Positions 1 to 14,091 are shown, counted from the stretch's first letter. The stretch is 64,000 bases of DNA from Setoptus koraiensis (GCA_048013815.1 CM106585.1:16492001-16556000), one strand, 5' to 3'. Notes: generated by a model not told the origin, from the sequence alone. Program-made: numbers and translations.

Positions 1-1515
1 GGTGTGACGAGTGGCGGCGCTCTATATTGAGCTGCGCCAAAAATCACTTGCGATTTGCATAATCTATCGCATGCGCTCGATTGTCGTCGGCCGTGTCGCC
101 GGCGTGTCGTTGCCCGTGTCGCCGGCGTGTCGTTGCGCTGCGATCGGGGCGCAGAGCGATGGGCCGAGCCGGGATAATTGCGCGCACGGGTAGTTGCGTC
201 GACGGCCGACAGGGCTGGCCAGCGACGCAACCTTGGTGCCGCCGCCGGGGGGGGGCGGGGGGCGTTCGCCGGGCTTGCAGTTGCGGCTCGCGGGCGACAT
301 TTGCATAAAAGGCCAACAACGAGCGACTATAGGAGCGCCACTGCGAAGGTTCCCACCGCGGCCGACAGCCAGCAGCAAGCGGCTGAAATGTGCCTCTGAC
401 ATGTGTCTTGCATGTGTGTCAAAAACTGATGCCAAATGAGCCTGTCACCCGGGTGACAAATAGCGACAACAAGTGCGCCCTGCCGGCCCGACAAGCGACT
501 TGTCGAGAAAACTTGTTTGTTTGTTTGTGCGCCCGGCTTGCGTTGCGGGCCAGCCAACTACTGACAACTATTGCACAAGTGCGCAATTGCGTCAACAGTG
601 ACATTTGTCTTGTCGTTGTTGCTGCTGTCGCTGTCGCTGCTGTCGTTGTCGTCGTCGTCGTCGTCGTTGTTGCCGTCGGTGTTGCTGCTGTCGTTGTCGT
701 TGCTGTCGTTGTCGCTGCTGTGGCGTCATTGTTGCGGTGGCGCTGTCAAGCGTCTGGCACAAGCTCACACGAAACGCTTGCTGAAATTTGCCTTATGTAA
801 GACTGCCAAAGGTTGAGACCTCTGCCGTTGCGGCTTGTGGCTGCTCGGCAGAGCCCGGCGCTTGTTTGCGGCCCAGTCGGCCGACTCGAATAACCTGTCA
901 CTGGCTGCTGCTCACAATGGCGGCTCCGATGGTGAGCTCAGCCAGCGCGCCGGCGGCCCGTACCGAGATAATCATGATTGGCAGTTGAATGCAAGTTGTG
1001 CGCTGTGGTGCAAAAAGTTGTTGGCTTGTCGTCGCAACAACCGTGGCTATAGGCTGACTGTATCGCGTATTATGCGCACAGACCGACAGGCCAACTCGAC
1101 TTGGCGCTGTTCTCGTTCTTGTTCTTGTCGCTCTCGCAGCCCGACAGTCGACACAACCGACACACACACACACACAATTACAAACACACAGATATAAATA
1201 TCGCCATGTCGGAAAAAATAAATGATGTTAATGTCTGGCGACGGGCAAGGTTGGCAGCGAGTTGCCACTGGCAATTGCCGACCCGATCGCCGTCTAGCCG
1301 GCAAGCGGCCACACAAACCACAGCCCGTCGCCGCGAATTCCTGCCGAGACGCAGTCGTTCGTTGGCTCGCCGACAGGCAGCCGGCCGACAGGCGAAATCG
1401 CAACAAATGGGCAAGTTGTTCGGCGCCGCCGAGCAAGCACGGCCTATACGCACGGCGAGCTTGCCAAGCGGCCTATATCGGCTGTATCGTTGGCGATAGC
1501 TGGCAGTCGGCAAGC

Positions 1516-1563
1516 GTCCAAGTCGGCGATCGTCCAAGTCGGCGATCGTCCAAGTCGGCGATC
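1516..1563. repeat. 3 x 16-bp tandem repeat
   Basis: Three exact copies of gtccaagtcggcgatc stand head to tail. Similar partial motifs continue on either side. No coding frame is supported here. Confidence 0.85.
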
Positions 1564-1950
1564 GTCGCAGTATCCATGCGTGGATACCGCGATGCAAATT
1601 CATGTTTGCCGGCCCTGCTCACAGAATCTGTGACACAGATCGATGGGCACAATTTGACGAGTCGACAGACGCAACGGCGACGCCGAATAGCCGACAAATG
1701 CGACAGAGGCCAGATTCTCGATTTGGGGGCGCGTCTCGGCGCGACTGACCGGCGAGCGACATTGTCGACGGCGGCGCTCGCCCGATCGGGCCAACTCTGG
1801 GCCCAGGCGGCCGCCGAGAGGCAAGAGTCCCGCGTCAAGGCGAAAGAAGCGCTCCAAGAGGGGAAATTTCGGCCCGTCGGGGCATGCAAATGCGTGTGAG
1901 CTTGTGTCAAAAGTGTCTCATTGCGGCTCGATGGGCATCTCGCCGGTCTC

Positions 1951-1980
1951 TCAATGGATTACCGCGCGGTAATCCATTGA
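1951..1980. repeat. perfect 30-bp palindrome
   Basis: The 15-base arm tcaatggattaccgc is followed immediately by its exact reverse complement, giving a perfect palindrome with no spacer, centred between 1965 and 1966. It could extrude as a cruciform or bind a dimeric protein. No neighbouring gene or transposon end explains it. Confidence 0.9.
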
Positions 1981-4900
1981 GCCCGGCTGAATGTGCCCTG
2001 TGTGATAGCGTAAAAACGGCGATCAATGAGCGAAATCTGGTCGCATTAATAAGCTAATATTGGATAATACGATAATAAGACGACAGCGAGCACGGGGTTA
2101 AGTTGATTTCAATGAGCTGCCGAGCTGGCAGTTGAATGGCTTCAAAAGTCAACTTGTGTGAATGAACAGATAAATGGCCGCTGTGTCAGTTCGGTTCAGT
2201 TTGGTCAGTTAGTCTGATTAGCGCGATGATTTGAATTATTTCATTTGTAAGTGGCCACACACACCGATACAAACAAATACTTGCTAAGTAGCTGCTCTAA
2301 TTTTAATTCTGTTTCGCCCGACTGGCTAACTAAATATAAATATGCCCGCTTGTCAGCCAAAGTCGGCCAATGCAGCCACTGCGGCCGGTTAAATATAGCC
2401 TGTGTGCGCGACAAGAAAAGAAACAAACAAATAGATTATAGATTGTGTGTAGATTATGATGGCTTACGAGTTGCGACTTGAGAATTAAAACTTATTGCGG
2501 ATTGTGTGTGTGTGTGTGTGTCTGCAAACTTGTCATTATCGCCACCAGTGGTTTTGTGCGCAAAATGCTTAATTGAATCACCGTGTTGCCAGCGCAAACA
2601 CTGTGCGAGGGCAAAACAAAATCAGATCAGATCAGACCAGCTCAGACCAGATAAAACCAGATGAGCCGGATTTGGAGCGAGTGGATTCGCTCGCCCGCTC
2701 GCATTGATTTCGCCGGCTCCCATTGATTTCGCTCACTCGCATTGATTTCGCTCGCATTCGGCTTCATTTGCGCCATTTGAGCGACGCGCTGCGCGCACGA
2801 TTCGCCCGATATTGGGCACTTTTCAATGTTTTAGCCGTTCAACTTTTTCGCTTTTTCCCCTTTTCACTTTGCCACCGGCCACCGGCAACACGCCCGAACA
2901 GCGCCCAAAGCGCGGCCCGGGCGCGATTCGCCGGCGCGCGGAGCCAAATAATGCCCAACATTGCCAAGAGGGTGTCCCGCAACGCCCGAAAACGCCCACC
3001 AATGCCCGGCGCGGTGCGGGACATCGTTTGGCAATATTGGCACGGTTATCGCCAGCAGTGCGTTCTCGGCGGCCCTGTTATCGCGAGAACGCACACACTG
3101 GCGACTCAATGACAACAAGCGGCAAATCCGGCGATTATCTCTATTATCCAGTTTTACATGATTATAGCGCGATTATCCCTCTTTATCCGGCTAAACCGTT
3201 TAGCACTGGCCGCGGTGCGCGACCGGTGCCCGCTAAGCTCGCTTGGGCGCCGCCCGGCGAGCATCGGTTACAATTGTTGCTCGCTGGCGCTTGCTGTTGT
3301 GCTGCGGGATTGTCACAGGGCGCGCCATTGCCGCACCACGAGGCGCTCAAACTGTTCGAGTCGACAGGCGGGCAAGGGTTGTTCGCGGGCAAGCCGCACA
3401 GCGCGCACGCTGGTGGCATCGGGCCAATCGGGCCGATTTGGCCAATTTGGCCAGTTTGGCCAATTTGGCACCTTCGAGGCACCGACTGACCACCGAGCGA
3501 TAATCTGTCTGTTTGTTTAAATCGCGGCTTGCGAGCAGAGGTCAAATTGGACACGACCGCGAGTTGTTAACATTGAGACGATTGTCTTCGCCGGGCCAAC
3601 AACAAGTTGTTACAACTGCCGGCCCGCAAACAAGCGGCACCGGCAGCGAGCTGCGGCCCCACAAACGGGCACACAAGCAAACAGTGGCGTGTCCAATCAT
3701 TGAGTAAATGTTTATTGATCGCCGTGCGCGCCGACAACAAATGCCGGCCCGCCGGCCACAAACAAACAACAAACGAGGTACAAATAAATATAGACATAAA
3801 CAAATGGTTGCGACACACAAACGAGGCGGCCCGGTTCGCGGCGCAACCCGGCGACAACTATATCATCGGCGTGCCATCGGGCGCAAACAACCGCTACGTG
3901 TTGCTTCCACACTCTGCAGTCGCGAGGCCGCGCCGGGCCGGTCGGCTGATACCGGCCGACTGAAACCGGTCCACTGAAACCGGTCAGTCCCGATGCGGCA
4001 CCCGCGCGGAATCGCGAATTCCTCTCGAATGCGCCTCGCAAGACTGTGGCCGCGTTGTTTGTTTGTGGCGCTGAGCTCGCACAAATTGGGCCAATGGTGC
4101 CGATTGTGAAGATTGTGAAAATTGTTGGAATTGCGAAAATTGTGAAAATCGCAAGCATTGCGACTGTTGTGAAAATCGCCAGAATAGTGCATTCTAACGA
4201 TTTTCGCGTGGCGTACCTGGCCACTGGCGGCGCTGCTGCGCCGAGAAGAGCAACAGTGGCCGAGTAAACATTGTGCCCGACTGACAAACAATCAACTTGC
4301 CCGGTGGCTCAACTCACCTGGCGGCCCACATCAAAGCGAGCGGCCGCTGACGGCCACTGATTAAGTTGTCGCCCCGATCGCAAATAGCTCGCGATCGGGC
4401 CTATATTTTGTGCGCCGCCGGTCGCCGGCCGCTGACCAGTGCGCGTTTGTGTGTCCGCTGACCATTGTTCGGCCGGTGCCGCGAATTCCTTCTGACCAGC
4501 GCCGGCTCACGACCGGCCAACCGCAGTCGGTTTGTGCGGTTTCGCACGGCCAAAGCGGCCCGCCGCCGCCATACGCCACGAGAAGCAGCGCGAGGCCGCG
4601 AGAAATGTGAGCAAAAATGTCACTTGGATATTTGCTCCAGTTTGTCGGCTCGGCGCGGCCGGCCGACAAGACGAGCGCACCTCGTGGCCAATTTAATCAA
4701 CATTCTTCGCGTGCCCTCTTGAGCGTTGTGCGCCCATGTCTCAATACCGCAAAATACCTCTCGTTTGTTGCTGGTCGCCCGCGCGGTGGCGCCAACTCAA
4801 CTTGCCGGTGGCACCTATACGTGGCTATCCACGGATGAATAGCGCCAAACTGACAGTGGTGCACACTAGCATCACAGAGCGCCCCAAAATGTGCCAACGT

Positions 4901-6183
4901 GTCACAACGGGCCGCTTTTTGCCCGGCCGGGCTTTTGACCCGAAATGCCCCGGGAGACGGGCCCAAACGGGGATGTTGATTCAGTTGGCAATGTCACTAG
5001 CTTGTGGCCACTTGCCATGCAGCCGATTATTCGCGGGCCCCATTTTTCAGTCAATTGCCTGCCATATTTGCGGTCCGCATCGGCATATTAGTGGTGCCGA
5101 TAATGACGCCAGTTGTTACGTAACAGATTACACACAGATATGTAGTGCACACATTTATCGCGGCTGGCAAGCAGCGCCGCTTTGGGGGCACCAGCAGCGA
5201 CAGCAGCGCGACTTGTTTTGATAGCTATCGCCAGTGTTGTGTTTATACAAGTGGTTGTTACGTAACCTTGGGCTGTTTGGCCCGTGGTTCTCTCATTATC
5301 CCGTTTCTGGTGGCAGTTTGTTGGTTTGAGCGGCGCAGTTTGAGTCTTGTCGACTAGAGTGCGTGCTTGCAAACTAGTGGCGCCGCTTACGTAACGCGTG
5401 CCCCGTTCCGTGCCGCCATCGCGGAGTAACTGCAACCGGGCCGCCCAATTCCAGCAATTCAACTACACGCCGGCCAACTCTAAATGGCCAATCCGAACAG
5501 CTAATAGGCTCCAATCTAGGCCACGGCTCTGGCGAGCTCTTTGGCGAGCGAAGTGCATTTGGTCAATTAGGTGCGCCCAGCTACAAAGGCATCGAGCACC
5601 AATAAGCCGCTGCGAGCGGCGACCGGCGACCGTCGAGACACATCAGTTCGGGCTTATCTCACATCTAATCTCATTACATCGTCGTCGTGGCTGGCCATTC
5701 TATTTTGGCGAGACCCGCATTCTATTATGTGCTATTATTGGGCGCCACGCGGATGCCGGCCACTGGCCGCCAGCGACCCGCCACTTGGGCGACCCGCAAC
5801 GAGCGACCCGCTAAGAGAGATCCGCTAAGAGAGACCCGTCACTGGGGCGACCCGCTACGAGAGACCCGCTACGGGCGACCCGCTACGAGAGACCCGCTAC
5901 GGGCGACCCGCGCCCGAAATAGCGACACAACGGAGTAGCGGCTGTTGCGCGCAATATTTGCTGATCATTATTGACAGGCGGTAATTGGATGTTAAGCTCG
6001 CAGCGGCGTTCCGTTTATATCTCGCTCTCTTTATATCGCCCACTAATGTTATCTCTCGTGGCCCTGGCCGGTCGGCTTTGCGCTGGCATTGGCCGCTTGA
6101 GTTGTTGTCGCTGTCGTTGTTGTTGCTGTTGCGAGTTTTGCCGGCCGATTAGTTACATTTAACACACAGTGCGCGACACAGTT

Positions 6184-6210
6184 ACAGTTACGTAACTGCA
6201 ACTGTAACGT
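6184..6210. repeat. inverted repeat around a perfect 14-bp core
   Basis: The core cagttacgtaactg is a perfect palindrome. Flanking gttacagtt-like and aactgtaac-like sequence extends it imperfectly on both sides. No gene is near. Confidence 0.6.
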
Positions 6211-6715
6211 TGGGTGTGTTTGAGAATAGATAGCGCCGCTTGTTACGCGCAATGGACGCGCGGCCCGCCAACAGACACAGACAGCGGCCAATAATTGAAA
6301 GTTCACGCTGCCCGTCGTCCGACGCTGGCCTCCGCTGCGCCCGCTGCGGGCCCCCGTTTTCCTTGTTACGCGCAAAGGTGCACCAGAATCGGATTAGTCC
6401 CGAGCTCGTGTGCGTGCCTGTGCGTGTGTGTGTGTGTGTGTGTGTTTGTGTGCCAATTAGGATTTAGAGTAGCGGCGATAAGATGCGAACTGGATGCTAA
6501 GTGACAGTTACACGTGCTCGCCTGTGAACCGTGCTGCGCTCAATATGAGCAGCGAAACACGTGCACGCTTATCAGACACGTGGTAGTGGAGGGATTGTTG
6601 CTCTCTTAAATAGTTTGTGTGTGCGCTTGTTATTGGCGCCGTATACTGTCGCCCGGCCGCTTATTACGCAATAGCAACTTCTATCTTTACATCGGCTAGC
6701 ACGAGTTGTTACTTA

Positions 6716-6746
6716 ACGATACTACTACTACTACTACTACTACTAC

Positions 6747-6781
<35 letters not shown>

Positions 6782-6850
6782 GTACCACTATCAATGAGCG
6801 GGCAGCCGCATTAATAGCAGCAGCAGCAGCAACAACAACAACAACAACCA
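6716..6850. repeat. compound ACT/AAT/AGC/AAC microsatellite
   Basis: An (ACT)n run passes directly into an (AAT)n run of about 11 units. After a short gap, AGC and AAC triplets follow. It is a simple-sequence tract with no coding support. Confidence 0.9.
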
Positions 6851-7141
6851 CCGACCGACAAACACAAGTGGGCGCGCCGGAAGTCGCCTCTGCGCAAGGC
6901 GCTTATGCAAAAAGTTGTTGCTGTCACCACTAACCCGCCGGCAGCCCGGCTGCTGCTGTCGGCCCGACTCGGCCTATAACGGTCGCGAGGTTGCATTACA
7001 TAACCTCTGCCGAGTTGAGTTGCATGTAACGGTTTATTGAGTGTTGCTGTCGAGTGTATTATTGGTTGGGCACTGGCTGATATATTGGCATGCAATAATG
7101 ATTTCGACTGCATTGATGATGCACACCGAGGGACACCCACG

Positions 7142-7146
7142 CACAC

Positions 7147-7212
<66 letters not shown>
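7142..7212. repeat. (CA)n microsatellite, about 35 units
   Basis: A nearly uninterrupted CA dinucleotide run of about 70 bp. Alternating purine-pyrimidine tracts like this can adopt Z-DNA and vary in length between individuals. Confidence 0.95.
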
Positions 7213-7213
<1 letters not shown>

Positions 7214-7666
7214 AACATGCATAAACACAGCGGATGAAAAGATAAACAACGAGCTGCCCGTAGAGCAGCAAACAATAATAACAACACACAATATGGTGGT
7301 GCGGTCATTACGGGCATCGCCAATGACAGTTGCGAGTTGCATAACAACAAGCACGTCGGGCCTAAGTCACTCCTAATTGACCTGGCTGGTTTTGGGCTTG
7401 GCGGGGGCGTGACCGCCGCGACCCGTCGCCCGATACAATGGGCACATATTCATACCCAGCCATTGTATGACGACGGGTATAAGCGTGACGGCGAGTGCGA
7501 ATGCCGGTTGCCTATTGCTTAAAGCCGCCACACCTGACGGTGGCCGCATTAAGTCGAGCACGACACACACACACACACACTATTATATATCCATTATCCA
7601 GTGGCTTGTAATGATGCAAGATATAGGGCCATCTATCTCTCGCATTATATCCACTGTATATCGCAT

Positions 7667-7746
7667 CCACTGCATATTATATCCGCTGCATATTGTATCC
7701 GCTGCATATTGTATCCGCTGCATATTGTATCCGCTGCATATTGTAT
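7667..7746. repeat. 5 x 16-bp minisatellite
   Basis: Five head-to-tail units of ccgctgcatattgtat; the first unit differs at two positions. A partial sixth unit begins at 7747. No coding frame is supported. Confidence 0.9.
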
Positions 7747-7982
7747 CCGCTAGGGGTCGGCGCGAAGATGAGCGCGAGAGACGGTCCGATGATCCGGCCG
7801 ACAGCCTTATATTTGTGGCGATATTTGTGTGTAAGCCAATGGCGAGCGACCAACAAACAACACCCAATAAACACAGATAAAAAAGCCATTAACTCATGAG
7901 TCACCCGGTTCGCGGCTAGTCGCTGTTGCCGGCGAGCACGCCGGCCACCAACAATAATCGAATCGCGTCCTTGGTTGCGTCA

Positions 7983-8067
7983 GCTTGCGAGCTTTGTCGG
8001 CTCGCGATTTTCGCCGGCTTGCGAGTTTCGCCGGCTTGCGAGTTTCGTCGGCTTGCGAGTTTCGTCG
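7983..8067. repeat. 5 x 17-bp minisatellite
   Basis: Five tandem units close to gcttgcgagtttcgtcg. The last two are identical, and the first two differ at several positions. Confidence 0.9.
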
Positions 8068-11000
8068 GCGCAGCCAGCATGAGATGAGCATGAGGTGAAC
8101 ACAAGATGGCAGTGGCACAAGTTGTTGTTGTCGCCGTTGTTGTCGCTGTTGTTGCCGCTGTTGTTGCCGCTGTTGTTGTCGCTGTTGTTGCGGCATGCTT
8201 GCGAAATCTCTGGCGCGCTCATCGTCAGTATGCGATTAACTATTGCGAGCTAATGCCTGTGTGTCGTCGAGTTTGCAATGTTGCCACTGCCAATGACAGT
8301 TGTTAGTTGCGCAACCGCCAACAACCAATCGCGAACGCGATAACGCGAAAATAACGCGAGAACGGGAATGCGAACGCGAATCAAAATGACAAACACAATC
8401 AGCGGGCGCAGATAATGAATGGAACGACGGCGCCCGAGGCTAATAATCATAATGATGATACTTAACTCGCTTATGGCTCGCCGTCTGACTCGCTTCTTCT
8501 CTAATGAAGCAAGCTAATTACGCAATCATTCGTTTCATTGATTTAACTCTTGCCTCAGTCGCGGCGGCGGCGGGCCGGCCGGCCGACCGACCGTGTCGCA
8601 GCCATGGAGCTCGCACTCTATTAATCATCACTTTATAGGCCTCTCTTGTGCCTCGTGTGTCGCTTGTGGCGCCGGGCTCGCTCGAACCGCCGCCGCCGCC
8701 CTCGTCGGTACCAACGCGGCCGATGCGGCCGATATAGGTCGCGCCCACTTGACCTCGTTAATGAGCCGTCGATTTTCGGTCGCGCGTTCATGTGGCGCCC
8801 CAATGAGCGCCGCTGCCGCGCACTGAAATAAAACGCTCGGGGTATTAGACTGCGACGGGCGGCACTCGATGACCGATGGTGTCGCGGGGTATTGGAGGCA
8901 TGCGGCGGTTGCGCGCACTGGGTGCGGCAGAATGTGGCAGAATGGTGGCAGCAGGCAGCTAATTTGAATAATAAAACACAGCCATTATGGCTGTGAGTGT
9001 AAATATTGCCGCTTCGGTGTCGTAATTGGCGTGGCTGCAAAACAACTATTGGCATCATATCGCACACAGTGAGAGATTGAGAGTGGCAAACGCTCGTTTC
9101 CTTGGCAGACTGGCAGCCGAAAAAACTTGTCTCGTCGTCGCTGCTGTGTTGGTCGTCGTGGCCGTTGTCGTCGGTGTCGTCGTCGTCGTCGTCGCAGTTG
9201 TCGGTGTCGTCGTCGTCGCAGTTGTTGTTGTTGTCGGTGTCGTTGCTGTTGTTGTTGTCGCTGGCGCACAGGCGAGATCGCGGCCGAGGAGCGGAGTCGA
9301 GTTTCATGTTTCCTCTCGGCGCGCTCTCGACTCGCTCACCCTCTCACCTTGTCGCCCGGCGCCCTCTCACCTTCCCACAGAGCGCGGCGCGGTTTGCACA
9401 CAAGTGGGCACGGGCAGCGCGGTCGGCGCAGTTGGCCGCCATTAAATCGAGACGGCACTAGAAGAGAACTTGTGACGGCCACCGGTCCGCTGGCCGCCCG
9501 ACTGTCGGCCGCCCCATTGTCGGCCGCCCGACTGTCGGCCGGGCCGGAGCGGCAACGAGCGGCGGACGACAACAATTGCGAGCGGCGCGCATCGTCGCCG
9601 GAGACTTGACTATTTTGAATTAGTCAAGTCGCGCTGTGTGTCGCAACGAAAGTCGAGTGAGTGTGGTGACAAGATGCGACAACGCGACAACAATTGAACA
9701 ATCACTCAAAAGTGAATGGGTGCTGCTCATTAAATATTCAACGGCCGCTCGCCGGCGCATTGTCTCACGAGCGCACTTCACAATGGGCTCGTCGTGCATG
9801 TTCTCAATATCGTTATCATTATTGCGTGCGTTGTTGTGTGCGTCCAGCAGCACATGCGACAATGGGATAACGCGAGCATGCGACGACGCGAACATGCGAC
9901 GACGCCACCATTGGGCACAGCGGCGCGGCATCATCGCAACGTCGCGCAACGACGGAATCAATCAAACAGGCCTGTTTGGCCCGTTTGGCAGGCCACTTTA
10001 TGCGATATGGCCCGCAGATCGCATATCATCGCTCACTTGGCGCTATTCGGCCGCGATATGGCCGCGCGCGTATCGCATTAATGCGCGCTGTCAACCGCCG
10101 CCACATCGCCACGCACAGTTTTACTCGTCGTGCAGCGCTCACTCCCATCGCCGCTGACACTGATACAGCGGCAACAACAACGACAGCAACGACAAAAACA
10201 ACAACAACTGCAACGACAACAACAACGACAACAACAACATCGACAGACAGCAGCGACAACAACAACGACGACGGCAGCGACAACGACGACGACGACGACA
10301 AAGCAAACATGCCCAATATCAATTATTCAATGCTCGGCCCCGTTGAATAACAATGGCCGAGGCCCAAATCACGACGCCGCGACACTTGCCGGCCCGTTGT
10401 TGGCGCTGCCGTTGGTGTCGCTGGCGCACTTTATTTGTTGTTTGGCGTCCATTGTTGTTGTTGCTCATTGTTGCTGCTCACTTTTGGCACCACTTTTGGC
10501 TGCTCGCTACGCTGCCCACTGCAAGCGTTGCGGGCCCACTACCGACGTCGCTCTCACTTTGGCCGCCGTTTGCGAAAATCAAAACTGTGTCGCCCCGGCG
10601 TGCTGATTGGATATTTTTACTTTTATTTATTGTTACATCGATCCGGGGCCACTTGGCGCGCGGCACTGGGCGTGCCACAAGGCGGCTCACAGCAACATTG
10701 GCCGCGGTCGTTGCAGCGCCCGCAACAACGGCCAACGGGGCCACCCCAACAGCCCACTGGTAACTCCGGCCCGCGAGAGGCCCACTCGAAGCAACTGTGT
10801 GCGGGCTCATGTGTCGTGTAAGTGGCTCGGTCACAAGTGGCCACAAATCCGGAGATTGGCCATTGCAACATTGTCGACTGGAGCGACACTCTCGAATTCG
10901 GTCACCTGTGCGGCCAACGCGAACCGGCGGACGCCGAAATGGCATGTTTGCCAGGGAGAGAGAGAGAGCGAGAGTGGGAGAGACTTGAGGCCCGGCCACT

Positions 11001-12184
11001 TGAGAGTGTCGGCTCGACGGGCTGGCAGCTCGAGTCAAGTGCGTGCGTCCGGCGTGCGGCTATCAGAGCGTCGGTCCAGCGAGCCGTGCCCGTGCCAGAC
11101 AAACAGACGCCTACGCACCTGAAGCGGCGCCATGATTTCATTCGGCCCGATATAGGTCGCCATTGGGCCGAGCGAAAGGCTCGCAATGAAAGGCGCGCGT
11201 CACCGATTGACCGTAACGAGTTGCTCGCCGGACACTTGCCAGCGCAAAAGAAGTCGCCTTAGGTTTGTGAAGCCTTTGTGTTGTTCTCGCTGTCGCTGGC
11301 CTACCTGAGCAGCAGCGGCCTATAAGTGGCCACGATAGCAGCAACAACAACAGCAACGACAGCAACAACATCAGCAACAGCAACGACAGCAACGACAACA
11401 ATGCAGCAGCACAATCACACGGTGCACTTCACCGTGCCGAGTGCAGCCAGATTCAATCTATTGGATTGCAGACTCGCCTGAATAGACCACTGGCGTTGCT
11501 ATTCTTCGCTGCGAACTCTCGGAATGAGCGCTCCATTTGGCCTCCTTTCTGTCGGCTGTAGGCTGTCGGCGAGCGGCGCTCGATTCGTTTCGCTTGGCGA
11601 GCCACCAATCAATTGGCGGCATGATAGTGGCAAATTTCGCCAATTCGTCAATTCGCCAATGAATAGGCCGATGAATGGGCCGAGCGCCTGACCGACCACG
11701 CTGAATAGGACGGCTCCGTCGGCAGTTGATTAGAATTGATCGATCCGGCCGCGTCGCGTCGCGCTATCTGGCCCTCGCATCTCGAATCGGTGGCGGGCAG
11801 ATGCACAGATTTGGCGGCGCGCAATTCCGAGCAACTTTACGCAATTCCGAGCAACTCTACGCCATTCCGAGCGATTCTCTGCGATAGATGGTCGTGTCGC
11901 GAATCTCGCCAAGAAATCTCGGCTCGGCTCGACGCTAGTGTATACCCGCATATATATGACAGTGAGCCGGTTGAGCGCGTTGGTGCGTGAGGCCGAGCGC
12001 CCAAGCGGCCGTTGCAGCAACCAGCCAGAGCCGCTGCCACATTGGCCGTCGTGTATTCGCCTGTATGTGCCGTCGGCTGTGTTGCGTCATATCTGCTTCA
12101 TAAATCCGTCAGCCAGTGAACTCGACGACGGCTCGACGACGGCTCGATGAAGATAAAGATAAGACACACGCACCGTTGATTGCC

Positions 12185-12345
<161 letters not shown>

Positions 12346-13458
12346 GATTGGCCAACTGGCTGCCTGTCAGCCAGTCACCTGGCCGAGTGGCCAGTTGTTT
12401 ATCGGCGCGAATGCAGCCACTGCCGGTCTGAGCCAGTGTCAGTCCGATCGAATTGAGTGATTCAACCGATCAGCTGACGCACTTCGGACATACTCTGGCA
12501 GCCCGTTTGGCGAGCCAACGGCCGCAAACAATGACAGCGCAACAATGGCCGGCCAGCCATTGGAAAATCGGGCCGGCAAACAATTGCAGCAGCAGCAGCA
12601 CGGCAACACTTGTCGTTCGACCCTCTCCTCTCTGCGTGCCCCGGCATCCATCAATCTGGACACAAATCCGCGTTCAGCGACAATGCGCGCTCGATAGCTG
12701 CGCCGGCCAGATTACAAATCACAACAACAAATTAGCCGATTGGCGCCAGTTGGCGCAGCCCAATTGCAATTAGCTGCGCCGCACCGCGCCGCACGGGACA
12801 TGGCGGCAAGTCCCAAACTGGCGAGCCCAGTTGCCACAACTGCCGGCCAGCCAGCGATCGTGGCGCGGCGTGGGCGGCTCCGGCCTAGAGGGCCTTATAT
12901 AGCGTCGTAATATGCCGTGTATTATGCAACACACTGTGTTTTGTTACGTGAGCATTTCATGGTGATAAGCACACCGACAGCAACACGACCTATGCAATCT
13001 ATACAACCAATTCGGTCAATCTATAGACAGCAGCAATCTACGGACAACAGTTGCGTAACAGAGCGATGCCATGACGCAATCATCTCATGATGGATAGACG
13101 GCCACGCACGCCACACGCTGACGTGAACAGGAGAGGGCTGCATGACAGGCCGATAATAGATATATAACACAACAATATACACATATACGCCATTATTATA
13201 GAGATATCCAATGTTGGATTGCATTGGGCAGTGATGGCCGAGGTGCGAACGCGCGCCCCGAAAAAGAAAAGAAAAGAACGAGAAGAATTTTAATTGTTTG
13301 GCTTGCATGAGTGTGGCGAGCGGCGGCCGGCTAAACAATCAAGCGGCCAATCAAGACATCAGATTGGCGGCCAGACGCATGGGCGCATGATGGAAACTCG
13401 CACAGTGCGATGAGTTGAGTAGTGATGGGACACACAAGCACGAGAGCGGATGAAATAC

Positions 13459-13582
13459 AAAATGAGCCAAAATAACACAAAACAGCGCAAAACAGCACAA
13501 AATAACACGAAATAATACGAAATAACGCAAAATAAAGCGAAATAATGCAAAATAATACCAAGTGAGCAAAAATAGGGCAAAA
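13459..13582. repeat. 10-bp-period A-tract array, about 12 units
   Basis: About twelve units of the form aaaataacac or aaaataatgc follow each other at a strict 10-bp spacing, each with a run of three to five A on the plus strand. The period is close to one DNA helical turn, the arrangement known to bend DNA. No protein-coding role is supported. Confidence 0.85.
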
Positions 13583-14091
13583 TGTTCTCGCGCGGCCTAA
13601 TTAACTGAGCCGGCCGGCCGGCCGATCGGTTGTGCGGCTCGGCGCGCCAGACTGGCCGTCGCTAGCATGATTGATCCGTTGTTTGCATGATAGCCATGCC
13701 CACGGCCCATGCCAGTGGCACCTATGGCCCGCAGACACCTGTTAGGGGCTATTCAAGAGCTGGCGAGAGTCCATTACGCGTCTATGTTTTGTTGCAGCCC
13801 ATAACATGAGACAACAACCACAACGTGAACGTGCCAGAGGTGGCGCGGGCAGCTCAATTATCGGCCAATCGATGGCCTAATTAGGCCAATTTGGGCGCTT
13901 GTCGAGTTGATCGAGCTGGCGATTGGCGAAAGGGCACAGCGACGAAAACAACAATGAAATCGTCATCACATAAACTGCACAAACTCGTGACAGGCGTTCG
14001 GCGGGCGCCAAGAGTGGCCAATCGCGTGCAACGGCCACTTGTTGTCCGGCACCGCGGTCCGTCTAAACTGTCCGGTGTCCCGCTCGGGCCG

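Larger units (their letters stand above)
1..5950. other. GC-rich non-coding flank with short repeats, no gene seen
   Basis: I find no reading frame here with a recognisable domain or plausible composition. The long open frames come from high GC and stop-poor repeats, and overlap on both strands. Visible contents are a G-run near 245-260, GTC/GTT/GCT-rich DNA at about 600-725, a 3 x 16-bp array at 1516-1563, a perfect palindrome at 1951-1980, a GT tract near 2503-2520, and 9-bp-period arrays at about 3420-3475 and 4105-4190. Degenerate repeats of the type gcgacccgctacgagaga lie at about 5775-5915. It could hold distant regulatory DNA or a 5' exon of the homeobox gene at 20.3 kb, but nothing shows this directly. 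Confidence 0.6.

Noticed and set aside
1222-1899. 225-codon plus-strand frame
   Set aside because: Arg/Ala/Ser-rich, overlaps equally long antisense frames, runs through the 3 x 16-bp array, and has no recognisable domain. Typical of GC-rich non-coding DNA.
7667-8067. CRISPR-like array of short repeats
   Set aside because: Units are contiguous with no spacers, and the DNA is clearly eukaryotic. These are minisatellites.
8633-9307. 224-codon minus-strand frame rich in Asp/Asn
   Set aside because: Its length comes from the GTC/GTT tract at about 9130-9260. Outside the tract it is not protein-like.
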